From assembly GCF_019203965.1 (NCBI RefSeq), contig NZ_CP076448.1, forward strand, positions 3,053,001-3,117,000: 64,000 nucleotides of DNA, written 5' to 3'. Position 1 is the first letter of the stretch; every line of letters starts with the position of its first letter. A program made the position numbers and the translations under genes. Source of the stretch: Elioraea tepida. GTDB lineage: Bacteria > Pseudomonadota > Alphaproteobacteria > Acetobacterales > Acetobacteraceae. A model generated the notes under the pieces. The model saw only the letters and a program-made list of their open reading frames with translations, was not told where the DNA came from and did not search any database. This document shows, one piece after another, positions 52,245-60,537 of the stretch.

Positions 52245-52273
52245 ATTTGGGATCGCGGCAAGGCTGCTTCAAG
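52245..52273 (-). promoter_or_regulatory. Sigma32 (RpoH)-like promoter of hsp20
   Basis: On the minus strand CTTGAA (52273-52268) is followed after 16 bases by CCCAAAT (52251-52245); alphaproteobacterial RpoH promoters resemble CTTG-N17-CYTATNT. Transcription would begin a few bases downstream, exactly at the foot of the first leader hairpin. The -10 is imperfect, so confidence is moderate. Confidence 0.6.
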
Positions 52274-52427
52274 AGGGGCAGGGCGAGGCCGAACCCCGCA
52301 CCGTGCCCCAGGGCACAGCATCTCGCCGACGCCCGCGCCTCGCGAGCCGGGCCGAACGCGCGGCGCGACGTCCCTGATCGACGGCGAGGGGCGCAAGGCC
52401 TCCTCCGTCGCGGGACGGGGCCGAGGC

Positions 52428-52748
52428 CTACTTCTTCTTCTTGGCCGGGGCGGCGCCCTTCGCCGGAGCCGCGGCGGCCTTTGGCGCCGTGCCCTTGTTG
52501 ATCGAGGCGGCCGGCTTGATGTTCATCTTCGACATGTCGACGGCGAAGCGCTTGGAGAACTTCGCCACTTGCCCTGCGGTGTCCACCACCATGCGCTGCT
52601 GGCCGGTCCAGGCCGGATGGGACTTCGGGTCGATGTCGAGCCGAAGCGTGTCGCCCGGCTTGCCGTAGCACGAGCGTGTGGTGAAGCTCGTGCCGTCCGT
52701 CATGATGACGGTGATCTCGTGGTAGTCGGGGTGGATGCCCTGCTTCAT
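52428..52748 (-). CDS. rpmE: 50S ribosomal protein L31 with Ala/Lys tail
   Basis: A 106-aa protein: [51 protein letters not shown] and [10 protein letters not shown] are the L31 core in about 70 residues. The zinc-binding Cys pair of classical L31 is reduced to a single Cys, as in the zinc-free form of alphaproteobacteria. The remaining 35 residues are Ala/Pro/Lys-rich, ending AAPAKKKK, a low-complexity tail not needed by the family core. Confidence 0.93.
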   Translation of the reverse strand: MKQGIHPDYHEITVIMTDGTSFTTRSCYGKPGDTLRLDIDPKSHPAWTGQQRMVVDTAGQVAKFSKRFAVDMSKMNIKPAASINKGTAPKAAAAPAKGAAPAKKKK

Positions 52749-52837
52749 GGCGACCTTCCAGGCGCTTTGCCGCGCCGATGCCGACCGGCGCGCGAGCTCG
52801 GCGTGGTAGCGGAACTCGCCGTCGGGCGCAACGGGCG

Positions 52838-53708
52838 TCACTGCCGCGCCGGCAGCGTGGTCAGCACCACCCCGCCGAGCACGAGCGCCGAGCCGATGGC
52901 GAAGGCAAGCCCGACGCCATCGCCGAACATGAGCGAGGAGGCGGCAACACCCACGAGCGGCTGGAAATACTGCGCCCCCGCCGCGACACGCGCCGGCACC
53001 GTGCGCAGGAGCCGAAGCCAGAGCCACAGCCCGCCCGCGCTCACGAGCACGCCGAGATAGAGAATGACCGCGATCCCGACCGGCCCCGGCCAGCGCGGCG
53101 CGGCCGCAAGCTCCCAGGCAGCGGGAGGAACGAGAAGCACCGCCCCGGCCAGCGAGCTCCAGGCCGAGACGACGGCCGGCCCGTGCGCCGCCGCGACCTC
53201 CGCCATCAGCACATAGGACAGCGCGACGGCGACGGCGGAGACGAGCATGAGCGCCTCCCCGGCGAGGCCGCTGCGTTCCGGCCCCGGCCCGCCGCCCGCC
53301 ACCAGCGCCACACTGACGATCGCAAGAACGAGGCCGAGGAGGTGCACCGCGCGGATTCGCTGCCGCAGGCGCAGCACCGCGAAGACGACCACGAGCAGCG
53401 GGATCAGCGCCGAGATGATGGTGGCGACCGAGGCGGAGGCGCGTTCGACGCCGAGCGCCTGCGCCACCTGGCCCGCCCTGATGCCGAGGGCACCGAGCGT
53501 CGCCATGTGGAGGAGGGCGCGCGGCGGCGGCAGGCGCCGGCCGACCAGCACGGGCGCGAAGCATGGCACAGCGGCGGCGTAGCGGAGCGCCGTCAGCGTA
53601 AGCGGCCCGGTCTCGGCGAGGCCGAGCTTGGTCAGGGGGATCGACAGCCCCCAGATGACGACGAGGAGGATCAGCCGCCGATGGCGCGGAGCGGCACCCC
53701 CGTGCCAT
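52838..53708 (-). CDS. DMT-family (EamA) transporter with a probable 5' frameshift
   Basis: Ten-helix drug/metabolite transporter with two EamA halves; helices such as [64 protein letters not shown] and [21 protein letters not shown] are clear. The open frame begins with GTG at 53569, but the reading frame upstream codes for the missing first helix back to about 53690. There it meets a run of five G (plus-strand C at 53697-53701). Removing one G joins it to ATG 53708 with an AGAGG site ([14 protein letters not shown]). Either a real frameshift or a sequencing error. Confidence 0.72.
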
Positions 53709-53791
53709 GGCCGGTGGCCTCTGCGCCCGGGTCAGGCATCGTTGAGGAGAAGGCGTCGGCCCGGGGGAGGAGCGCCGCCCCGCCGCGCCGC

Positions 53792-54943
<1,152 letters not shown>

Positions 54944-54994
54944 TCAGGCGCTGCGGCGCAAGCGGGGCGGGGTGGTCGCCGAGACCGCGTGCGG

Positions 54995-55657
54995 TCAGAG
55001 GGAGGTGGGCCGAACCTCGCCGCGCTCGATCAGGAACGCGCTGTCGACCATCGGCTTGAGCAGATCGGGGTTGCTCTCGCTGATCAGCACGGCAAGCCCA
55101 GGCTCCGCCTCGCGCAGCCTCAGAAGCGCCTCGCCGTAGCGTTTCGCGAGCGCTGGGGCGAGGCCCTGGAACGGTTCGTCAAGCAGGACGAGTTTGGTGC
55201 CGACCATCAGCGCGCGCCCGAGCGCGACCATCTTGCCCTGCCCGCCGGAGAGGCCGCCGGCGCGCCGGACGGCGAGATCCCTCAGCTCGGGAAGGATGGC
55301 GTAAGCCTTCTCGAGCCGGCGCGCGATCTCGGCCTCAGGCAGCTTCAGCACCTCGGCGGGAAGGCGCAGGTTCTGCTCCACGGTGAAGGTCGGGAACAGC
55401 CTCCGCTCCTCCGGCGCATAGCCGATGCCGAGGGCGGTGCGCTTGTGCGCGGGCACCTCGGCGAGGTTGGTGTCGGCGAAGCCGATCCGTCCGGCGGTGA
55501 GCGGAACGAGGCCCATGATCGCGCGTAAGGTGGTGGTCTTGCCCGCGCCGTTTCGGCCGACGAGGGCGACGCGCGCGCCCGCGTCGATCCTGAGCGAAAC
55601 CCCGCGCAGCACCCGCGTGCCGGCGATCGCGACGTCGACACCGTCAAGCGCGAGCAT
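54995..55657 (-). CDS. livF: Branched-chain amino acid ABC transporter ATP-binding protein
   Basis: A 220-aa ABC ATPase: Walker A GRNGAGKTTTLRAI (residues about 34-47), signature GGLSGGQGKMVALGRAL (about 133-149, with GGQGK in place of LSGGQ-QM) and Walker B LVLLDEPFQGLAP. The LSGGQ-like sequence is fully present. Short LivF length and position downstream of livG fit. It overlaps the end of livG by 14 bases and is the last gene of the operon. Confidence 0.92.
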   Translation of the reverse strand: MLALDGVDVAIAGTRVLRGVSLRIDAGARVALVGRNGAGKTTTLRAIMGLVPLTAGRIGFADTNLAEVPAHKRTALGIGYAPEERRLFPTFTVEQNLRLPAEVLKLPEAEIARRLEKAYAILPELRDLAVRRAGGLSGGQGKMVALGRALMVGTKLVLLDEPFQGLAPALAKRYGEALLRLREAEPGLAVLISESNPDLLKPMVDSAFLIERGEVRPTSL

Positions 55658-56432
55658 CGCCGCCCCCAGGGCCCGTGGCGTGCTTCACCTCGACGCCGAT
55701 CACCTCGCGCAGCACCGCCGCATCGTTCAGCACCTGCGCCGGCGGGCCGGAGGCGAGGATCCGCCCCTGGCTCCACACCGCTACGCGGTCGGCATAGCGC
55801 TCGACCACCTCCATGTCGTGCTCGACGAACACGGCGGTCACACCGCGGGCGCGCAGGGCGGCGACCAGCGTGTCCATGATGGCGAACTTCTCCGCGCTTG
55901 CGACTCCCGACGTCGGCTCGTCCATCAGGAGAACGCGCGGTTCCAGCGCCATCGCCATCGCGATGTCGGTGAGCTTGCGCGCCCCCTCGTTGAGTTCAGT
56001 GGCCCGCGCGGTGGCGACGTCGCGCAGCCCGAACCGGTCAAGGATCGCCATCGCCGCTGCCGTGGTCGGCCCATCGAGCAGCGGGCGGAAGCCATGCCAG
56101 AAGCCCCGATGCGCGGCGACCTTGAGGGCCACGTTCTCGATCACGGTGTGTTCGGTGAAGAGCTGCGGGATCTGGAAGCTGCGGGCGATTCCGCGCCGAA
56201 CGATCTCCCGCGGCGCAAGCCCGGTGATCGTCGCCCCGTCAAAGGTGATGGTTCCGGCCTGCGGGTGCAGATAGCCGGTCGTCATGTTGATGAAGGTCGT
56301 CTTGCCTGCGCCGTTCGGCCCGATGATGGCGACGATCTCGCCCTCGGCGATGTCGAGGTCGATTCCGTCGGCCGCCTTGACGCCGCCAAAGGCGATCTTG
56401 AGCCCGCGCGCCGACAGAAGCGGCGCGCTCAT
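55644..56432 (-). CDS. livG: Branched-chain amino acid ABC transporter ATP-binding protein
   Basis: A 262-aa ABC ATPase: FGGVKAADGIDLDIAEGEIVAIIGPNGAGKTTFINMTTGYL (Walker A near residue 40), FQIPQLFTEHTVIENVAL, ELNEGARKLTDIAMAMALEPRVLLMDEPTSGVAS with Walker B and the signature region, and HDMEVVERYADRVAVWSQGRILASG (H-loop). The signature reads NEGARKL in place of the usual SGGQQR, a common LivG variant. ATGA overlap with livM. Confidence 0.92.
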   Translation of the reverse strand: MSAPLLSARGLKIAFGGVKAADGIDLDIAEGEIVAIIGPNGAGKTTFINMTTGYLHPQAGTITFDGATITGLAPREIVRRGIARSFQIPQLFTEHTVIENVALKVAAHRGFWHGFRPLLDGPTTAAAMAILDRFGLRDVATARATELNEGARKLTDIAMAMALEPRVLLMDEPTSGVASAEKFAIMDTLVAALRARGVTAVFVEHDMEVVERYADRVAVWSQGRILASGPPAQVLNDAAVLREVIGVEVKHATGPGGGDARA

Positions 56433-57370
56433 GGCCGCGCGCCCCGGCGTGACACGAGATCCTCGTAGAGCCCCCAGAGACCGCGCGAGGCGAACAGGAT
56501 GATGCCGAGCAGCACGGCACCGAGGATCATCTGCCACGCATCGGGGAAGGCGGCGGAGGCATAGACGCGCACGAGCTCGAACACGATCGCGCCCAGGAAC
56601 GGCCCGAGCACGGAACCACCGCCGCCAAGGATGGCGATGAAGACGAGCTCACCCGAATGCGTCCAGTAGGCGAGCAGCGGCGTCACATGCAGGGTGGTCA
56701 CGGCGATGATGCCGCCGGCGAGGCCGGCGAGCGCTGCCGAGGCGACGTAGGCGATGAGCAGAACGCGCCGCGCCGAGATCCCGGCGAACTCGAGCCGTGT
56801 TTCGCGCGTCTTGATCGCGGGCAGGGCCTGGCCGAGCGGCGAGGCGAGGAAGACGCGGGCGAGCGCGCCGAGGCCGAGCGACAGCGCGAGAACGAGCGCG
56901 AGCATCACCCACTCGTAGGGCACGCGGTCGAGCAGAATGCCCGCAAAGCTCGGCCGATCGACGCGGATGCCGTCTGTGCCGTGGGTGTAGGTGTAGAGCT
57001 TCTCGAGCAGGGAGTAGAACACCATGCTGAAGGCGAGGTTCAGCATGCCGAAGAAGATGTCGCGGTAGCGGGCGACGAACAGACCGACGAGGAACCCCAC
57101 CGCGGTCGCGGAAGCGACGGCGAGGGGCAGCAGAACGAGAAGCTCACCGATGCCGGGTCGTGCGAAGGCAACCGTATAGGCGCCGACGGCCACATAGAGC
57201 GCATGCCCGAAGCTCACCTGGCCCGCGCGGAGCAGGAGCAGGATGCCGAGCACCGCGAGCCCCTTCGCGAGCGCGATGGTGAAGACGAACTTCAGCCACG
57301 GCGCCGCGGCCGCAAGCCCGACAACAAGCGCGACGCCGGCAGCGGCGGGAAGGGCGAGGCGAGGTTCCAT
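56429..57370 (-). CDS. livM: Branched-chain amino acid ABC transporter permease
   Basis: A 313-aa polytopic permease with GILLLLRAGQVSFGHALYVAVGAYTVAF (the LivM/LivH signature), AIKTRETRLEFAGISARRVLLIAYVASAALAGLAGGIIAVT and HSGELVFIAILGGGGSVLGPFLGAIVFELV. Its ATG (57370) directly follows the livH stop. Membrane partner of LivH, forming the heterodimeric pore. Confidence 0.92.
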   Translation of the reverse strand: MEPRLALPAAAGVALVVGLAAAAPWLKFVFTIALAKGLAVLGILLLLRAGQVSFGHALYVAVGAYTVAFARPGIGELLVLLPLAVASATAVGFLVGLFVARYRDIFFGMLNLAFSMVFYSLLEKLYTYTHGTDGIRVDRPSFAGILLDRVPYEWVMLALVLALSLGLGALARVFLASPLGQALPAIKTRETRLEFAGISARRVLLIAYVASAALAGLAGGIIAVTTLHVTPLLAYWTHSGELVFIAILGGGGSVLGPFLGAIVFELVRVYASAAFPDAWQMILGAVLLGIILFASRGLWGLYEDLVSRRGARP

Positions 57371-58273
57371 CTAGACGCGCCGCAGCTCGGGCGAGCCGAA
57401 GATTCCGTAGGGGCGGACGAGCAGCACCACCACCATGATGATGTAGGGGATCACCACCTCGAACTCGGGCGCGAAATAGACGGCGACCGACCGCCCGAGC
57501 CCGATCAGGAGCGCGGTGAGCGCCGCCCCCTCGATCTGGCCGAGCCCGGCGGTCGCCACCACCGCGAAGGAGAGCACGATCATGTTCACGCCGATGCCTG
57601 GAACGAGGCTCGTCGTCGGCGAGGCGAGAGCGCCGCCGAGGGCGGCGAGCATCGTACCGAAGGTGAACGTGAGGAGATACACACGCTGCGCATCGATCCC
57701 CATCGCGGTGGCCGCCTCGCGGTCATGCGTGACCGCGACGATGACGCGGCCCGTCAGTGTTCTTCTGAGGAACCACATGAGCCCGATGAGGGTGACTGCG
57801 GCTACGCCGGGAAGCAGGAACAGCTGATAGCGCGTATATACGATGTCGCCGACCTCGACGGGCCCGAGTGCCTTCACCGCCGCGTCCTGGAAGATCGGCT
57901 GCACGCCCCAGATCAGCTTCTGCACGTCCTCGAGGACCATGAAGAGGGCGAAGGTCACAAGCAGCTGGAGCACGTGGTCCTTCACATAGATCCGGCTGAG
58001 CAACAGCTTCTCGACGACCGGCCCGAGCGCGCCGCCAACGAGCACCGCGGCAAGGAGCAACACAGGGAGCGCGAGCGCCGGCGCCGCGGCCGTGGCGGCG
58101 GCAGCGGTGCCGAGGGTGGCCGCGACATAGGCGCCGATCGCGAAGAACGATCCGTGCGCGATGTTGAGCACGCGCAGCACGCCGAACACGAGCGTCAAGC
58201 CGACCGCCACCATGAAGACGAGGGCGGCGTAGGCGAGCCCGTCCAGGATCGCGAGCAGGAGAAGCAGCGTCAT
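57371..58273 (-). CDS. livH: Branched-chain amino acid ABC transporter permease
   Basis: A 300-aa permease: ILDGLAYAALVFMVAVGLTLVFGVLRVLNIAHGSFFAIGAYVAATL is the LivH N-terminus, RVIVAVTHDREAATAMGIDAQRVYLLTFTFGTMLAALGGALASP the EAA-like loop region, and the C-terminal IPYIIMVVVLLVRPYGIFG. Eight or so helices. A strong intercistronic hairpin lies between it and livK. Confidence 0.93.
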   Translation of the reverse strand: MTLLLLLAILDGLAYAALVFMVAVGLTLVFGVLRVLNIAHGSFFAIGAYVAATLGTAAAATAAAPALALPVLLLAAVLVGGALGPVVEKLLLSRIYVKDHVLQLLVTFALFMVLEDVQKLIWGVQPIFQDAAVKALGPVEVGDIVYTRYQLFLLPGVAAVTLIGLMWFLRRTLTGRVIVAVTHDREAATAMGIDAQRVYLLTFTFGTMLAALGGALASPTTSLVPGIGVNMIVLSFAVVATAGLGQIEGAALTALLIGLGRSVAVYFAPEFEVVIPYIIMVVVLLVRPYGIFGSPELRRV

Positions 58274-58280
58274 GCATCGA

Positions 58281-58306
58281 CCGGGGAGGCAGCGAAGCCT
58301 CCCCGG
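58281..58306 (-). promoter_or_regulatory. Intercistronic hairpin between livK and livH
   Basis: CCGGGGAGGC and GCCTCCCCGG form a perfect 10-bp stem with a 6-base loop, in the 61-bp gap after the livK stop. There is no U-tract. Such stem-loops after a binding-protein gene are known to stabilise its mRNA and keep receptor levels above permease levels (as for malE-malF); that role is inferred here. Confidence 0.55.
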
Positions 58307-58334
58307 CCCTCACCATCGGGGATCGCGGAGCCCC

Positions 58335-59651
58335 TCACGCGCGCCAGGCGATCGGCGCCGGCGCACGCCGAACGGCAGCGGGTGTGAGAAGCCGAACCCA
58401 TTCGACTCCCTTCGTCCCGGTCGGGTTCATCACGAGCTCGGGCGGATAGAGGATCATCTGGTCGAGCACGGGGAAGGGATAGGAATCGACGTGGCGGGTG
58501 ACGCCGACGAGCATCGGCTCGAGACCCTGGCCGTCGTCACGGATCTTCATCGTTCCGGTCAAGTGCCTGAATTCGAGCCCGCGCATCGTGTCCATCAGTT
58601 GTTCGCGCGAGGGCCAGCGCCCGCCATTCGCCGCGATCGCCTTCTCGTAGCCCGCCTTGAGCCCGTAGAGCGCCTGCGCCATGTGGAAGGTCGGGTAGAT
58701 CGGGTAGAGGTTGAAGCGCCGGCGGTAGGCCTCGGTAAAGTTTTTAAGGAGCTCGGTGTCGCGGGCGGTGGGGTGCAGGAACCAGTGGTCGCCGCGGGCA
58801 CCGACGATCACCCCGGGCGGCAGCGTCTTGCCCACACGTTCGAGCGAGCTCTCGGCGAGCGGCAGAACGAAGGTGGATCGCTCGAACAGCCGCCGCTCAG
58901 CCGCCTGGCGGATGAAGGTGTCGAGCTCGCCGCCCCAGGAAGTGGAGAAGATCACGTCCGGGCGGAGCGCCTGCAGCCGCGTGATTTCGGTCGAGAAGTC
59001 GGTAGCGCCGAAGCGGGGGAAGAGCTCGGCGACGACGCGAACGCCGGGCTTGATCGCGTCCATCGCTCCTTTCCAGATCGCCCAGGAGTCACGGCCCCAG
59101 GCATAGTCCTGGTTCACAACGGCGAGGGTGCTGAACTCGGGGCGAGCGCGCAGCAGGTAGAGCAGCGGGGCGACGATCTCGGGCACCGCATTCGCCTGGG
59201 TGCGCACGGCGTAACGGAAACTGTTCTCCTCGAAGATCCGCTGGGTGCCGCAGTCCCAAAGGATCGTCGGCAGGCGGAGCTGTTCCGCAAGCGGAGCCAC
59301 CGCAAGGCAGGAGCCCGAGGAGATCGAGGCGAGCATCACATCAACGCCCTCGTTCTGGGCGAGGCGCCGGCATTCGCCGAGCAGGAAGTCCACGCCCGGG
59401 GCCTCGTCGATCACCACCGAGCGGATCGGCACGCCGCCGATTCCACCGGAGGCGTTCAGCTGCTCGATCAGGAGGTCGGCCGCATTGCGGCCTGGCACGC
59501 CGAACACGGAGGATGGGCCGGAGAGGAAGGTGGAGATGCCGAGGCGAAGTTCCGACGGCCGCTGCTGCGCGATGGCGTTGCGCGGCAGGATCGTCGGCGC
59601 GGCAAGGGTTGCGGCGGCGGCCGACAGAGCGGCGCGGCGTGTGAGGCGCAT
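58335..59651 (-). CDS. livK: Branched-chain amino acid ABC transporter substrate-binding protein
   Basis: Periplasmic binding protein, 438 aa. Tat-like leader MRLTRRAALSAAAATLAAPTI with twin Arg, then RLGISTFLSGPSSVFGVPGRNAADLLIEQLNASGGIGGVPIRSVVIDE, the Leu/Ile/Val-binding fold start, and the later ASISSGSCLAVAPLAEQL and TFHMAQALYGLKAGYEKAIAANGG. Longer than LivJ/LivK of enterics, as in amide/urea-type receptors; ligand uncertain. First gene of the liv operon. Confidence 0.88.
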   Translation of the reverse strand: MRLTRRAALSAAAATLAAPTILPRNAIAQQRPSELRLGISTFLSGPSSVFGVPGRNAADLLIEQLNASGGIGGVPIRSVVIDEAPGVDFLLGECRRLAQNEGVDVMLASISSGSCLAVAPLAEQLRLPTILWDCGTQRIFEENSFRYAVRTQANAVPEIVAPLLYLLRARPEFSTLAVVNQDYAWGRDSWAIWKGAMDAIKPGVRVVAELFPRFGATDFSTEITRLQALRPDVIFSTSWGGELDTFIRQAAERRLFERSTFVLPLAESSLERVGKTLPPGVIVGARGDHWFLHPTARDTELLKNFTEAYRRRFNLYPIYPTFHMAQALYGLKAGYEKAIAANGGRWPSREQLMDTMRGLEFRHLTGTMKIRDDGQGLEPMLVGVTRHVDSYPFPVLDQMILYPPELVMNPTGTKGVEWVRLLTPAAVRRAPAPIAWRA

Positions 59652-59777
59652 CTTGGCTTCTCCCGTTCGGCGTTGTGGTTGCGAAAGAGGTAGCCCGAAG
59701 CGGGCCGCGCGCCAAGGTCTTGCCGCGATGGTCGGGGCGGGGCTAGCTTCCGCCGCTCCAACGCGGGGGAGGAAACG

Positions 59778-60530
59778 ATGCGTCTTCAGGGGAAGGTCGC
59801 CGTCGTGACGGGGGCGGCGTCAGGGTTCGGCGAGGGGATCGCGCGCGCCTATGTCGCGGAGGGTGCGCGCGTCGTCGTCGCCGACATCAACGAGGAGGGG
59901 GCACGGCGTGTTGCCGACTCGCTCGGCGCGGCAGCGGTCGCGATCGGCGGCGATGTCTCGAAGGGTCCCGACTGCGCCGCGATCGTCGACCGTGCCGTGA
60001 GTGCTTTCGGCGGGCTCGACATCGTCGTCAACAACGCCGGAACGACGCACCGGAACAAGCCGCTGCTCGAGGTCACCGAGGCCGAGTTCGACCGCGTCTA
60101 TGCGGTGAATGTGAAGAGCATCTACTGGATGACGCAGGCCGCGGTGCCGGTGCTGCGCCAGCAGGGGCGCGGCGGGTCGATCATCAACATCGGCTCGACC
60201 GCTGGCATACGCCCGCGACCGGGGCTCACCTGGTACAACGGCTCCAAGGGGGCGGTGAACACGATCACCCTCTCGATGGCGCAGGAGCTCGCACGCGACA
60301 ACATCCGCGTGAACTCGATCTGCCCGGTGATCGGCGCCACGGCCCTGCTCGAGGAGTTCATGGGCATGCCGGACACGCCGGAGAACCGCGCCCGGTTCCT
60401 CGCCACCATCCCGCTTGGGCGGATGAGCACGCCCGCCGACGTCGCGAACGCCGCCGTTTGGCTTGCCGATCCGGCCTCCTCCTTCATCACCGGGATCCTC
60501 CTGCCGGTGGACGGCGGCCGGACGGCCTGA
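59778..60530 (+). CDS. Short-chain dehydrogenase/reductase
   Basis: A 250-aa classical SDR: VAVVTGAASGFGEGIARAYVAEGARVVVADINEE is the cofactor motif (TGxxxGxG, residues about 11-20) with an Asp that suggests NAD rather than NADP preference; NNAG at about 85; Ser in NIGSTAG, Tyr-Lys in WYNGSKGAV (YxxxK) with catalytic residues near 152-156, and the PVDGGRTA end. Good GGAGG before ATG 59778. Glucose 1-dehydrogenase or 3-oxoacyl-ACP reductase-like; substrate not assignable. Divergent from livK. Confidence 0.88.
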   Translation: MRLQGKVAVVTGAASGFGEGIARAYVAEGARVVVADINEEGARRVADSLGAAAVAIGGDVSKGPDCAAIVDRAVSAFGGLDIVVNNAGTTHRNKPLLEVTEAEFDRVYAVNVKSIYWMTQAAVPVLRQQGRGGSIINIGSTAGIRPRPGLTWYNGSKGAVNTITLSMAQELARDNIRVNSICPVIGATALLEEFMGMPDTPENRARFLATIPLGRMSTPADVANAAVWLADPASSFITGILLPVDGGRTA

Positions 60531-60537
60531 ACGGCGC

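Noticed and set aside
56657-58387. 576-aa plus-strand frame opposite livM and livH
   Set aside because: Glu/His/Arg-rich antisense product of membrane-protein genes; no domain, no start signal.
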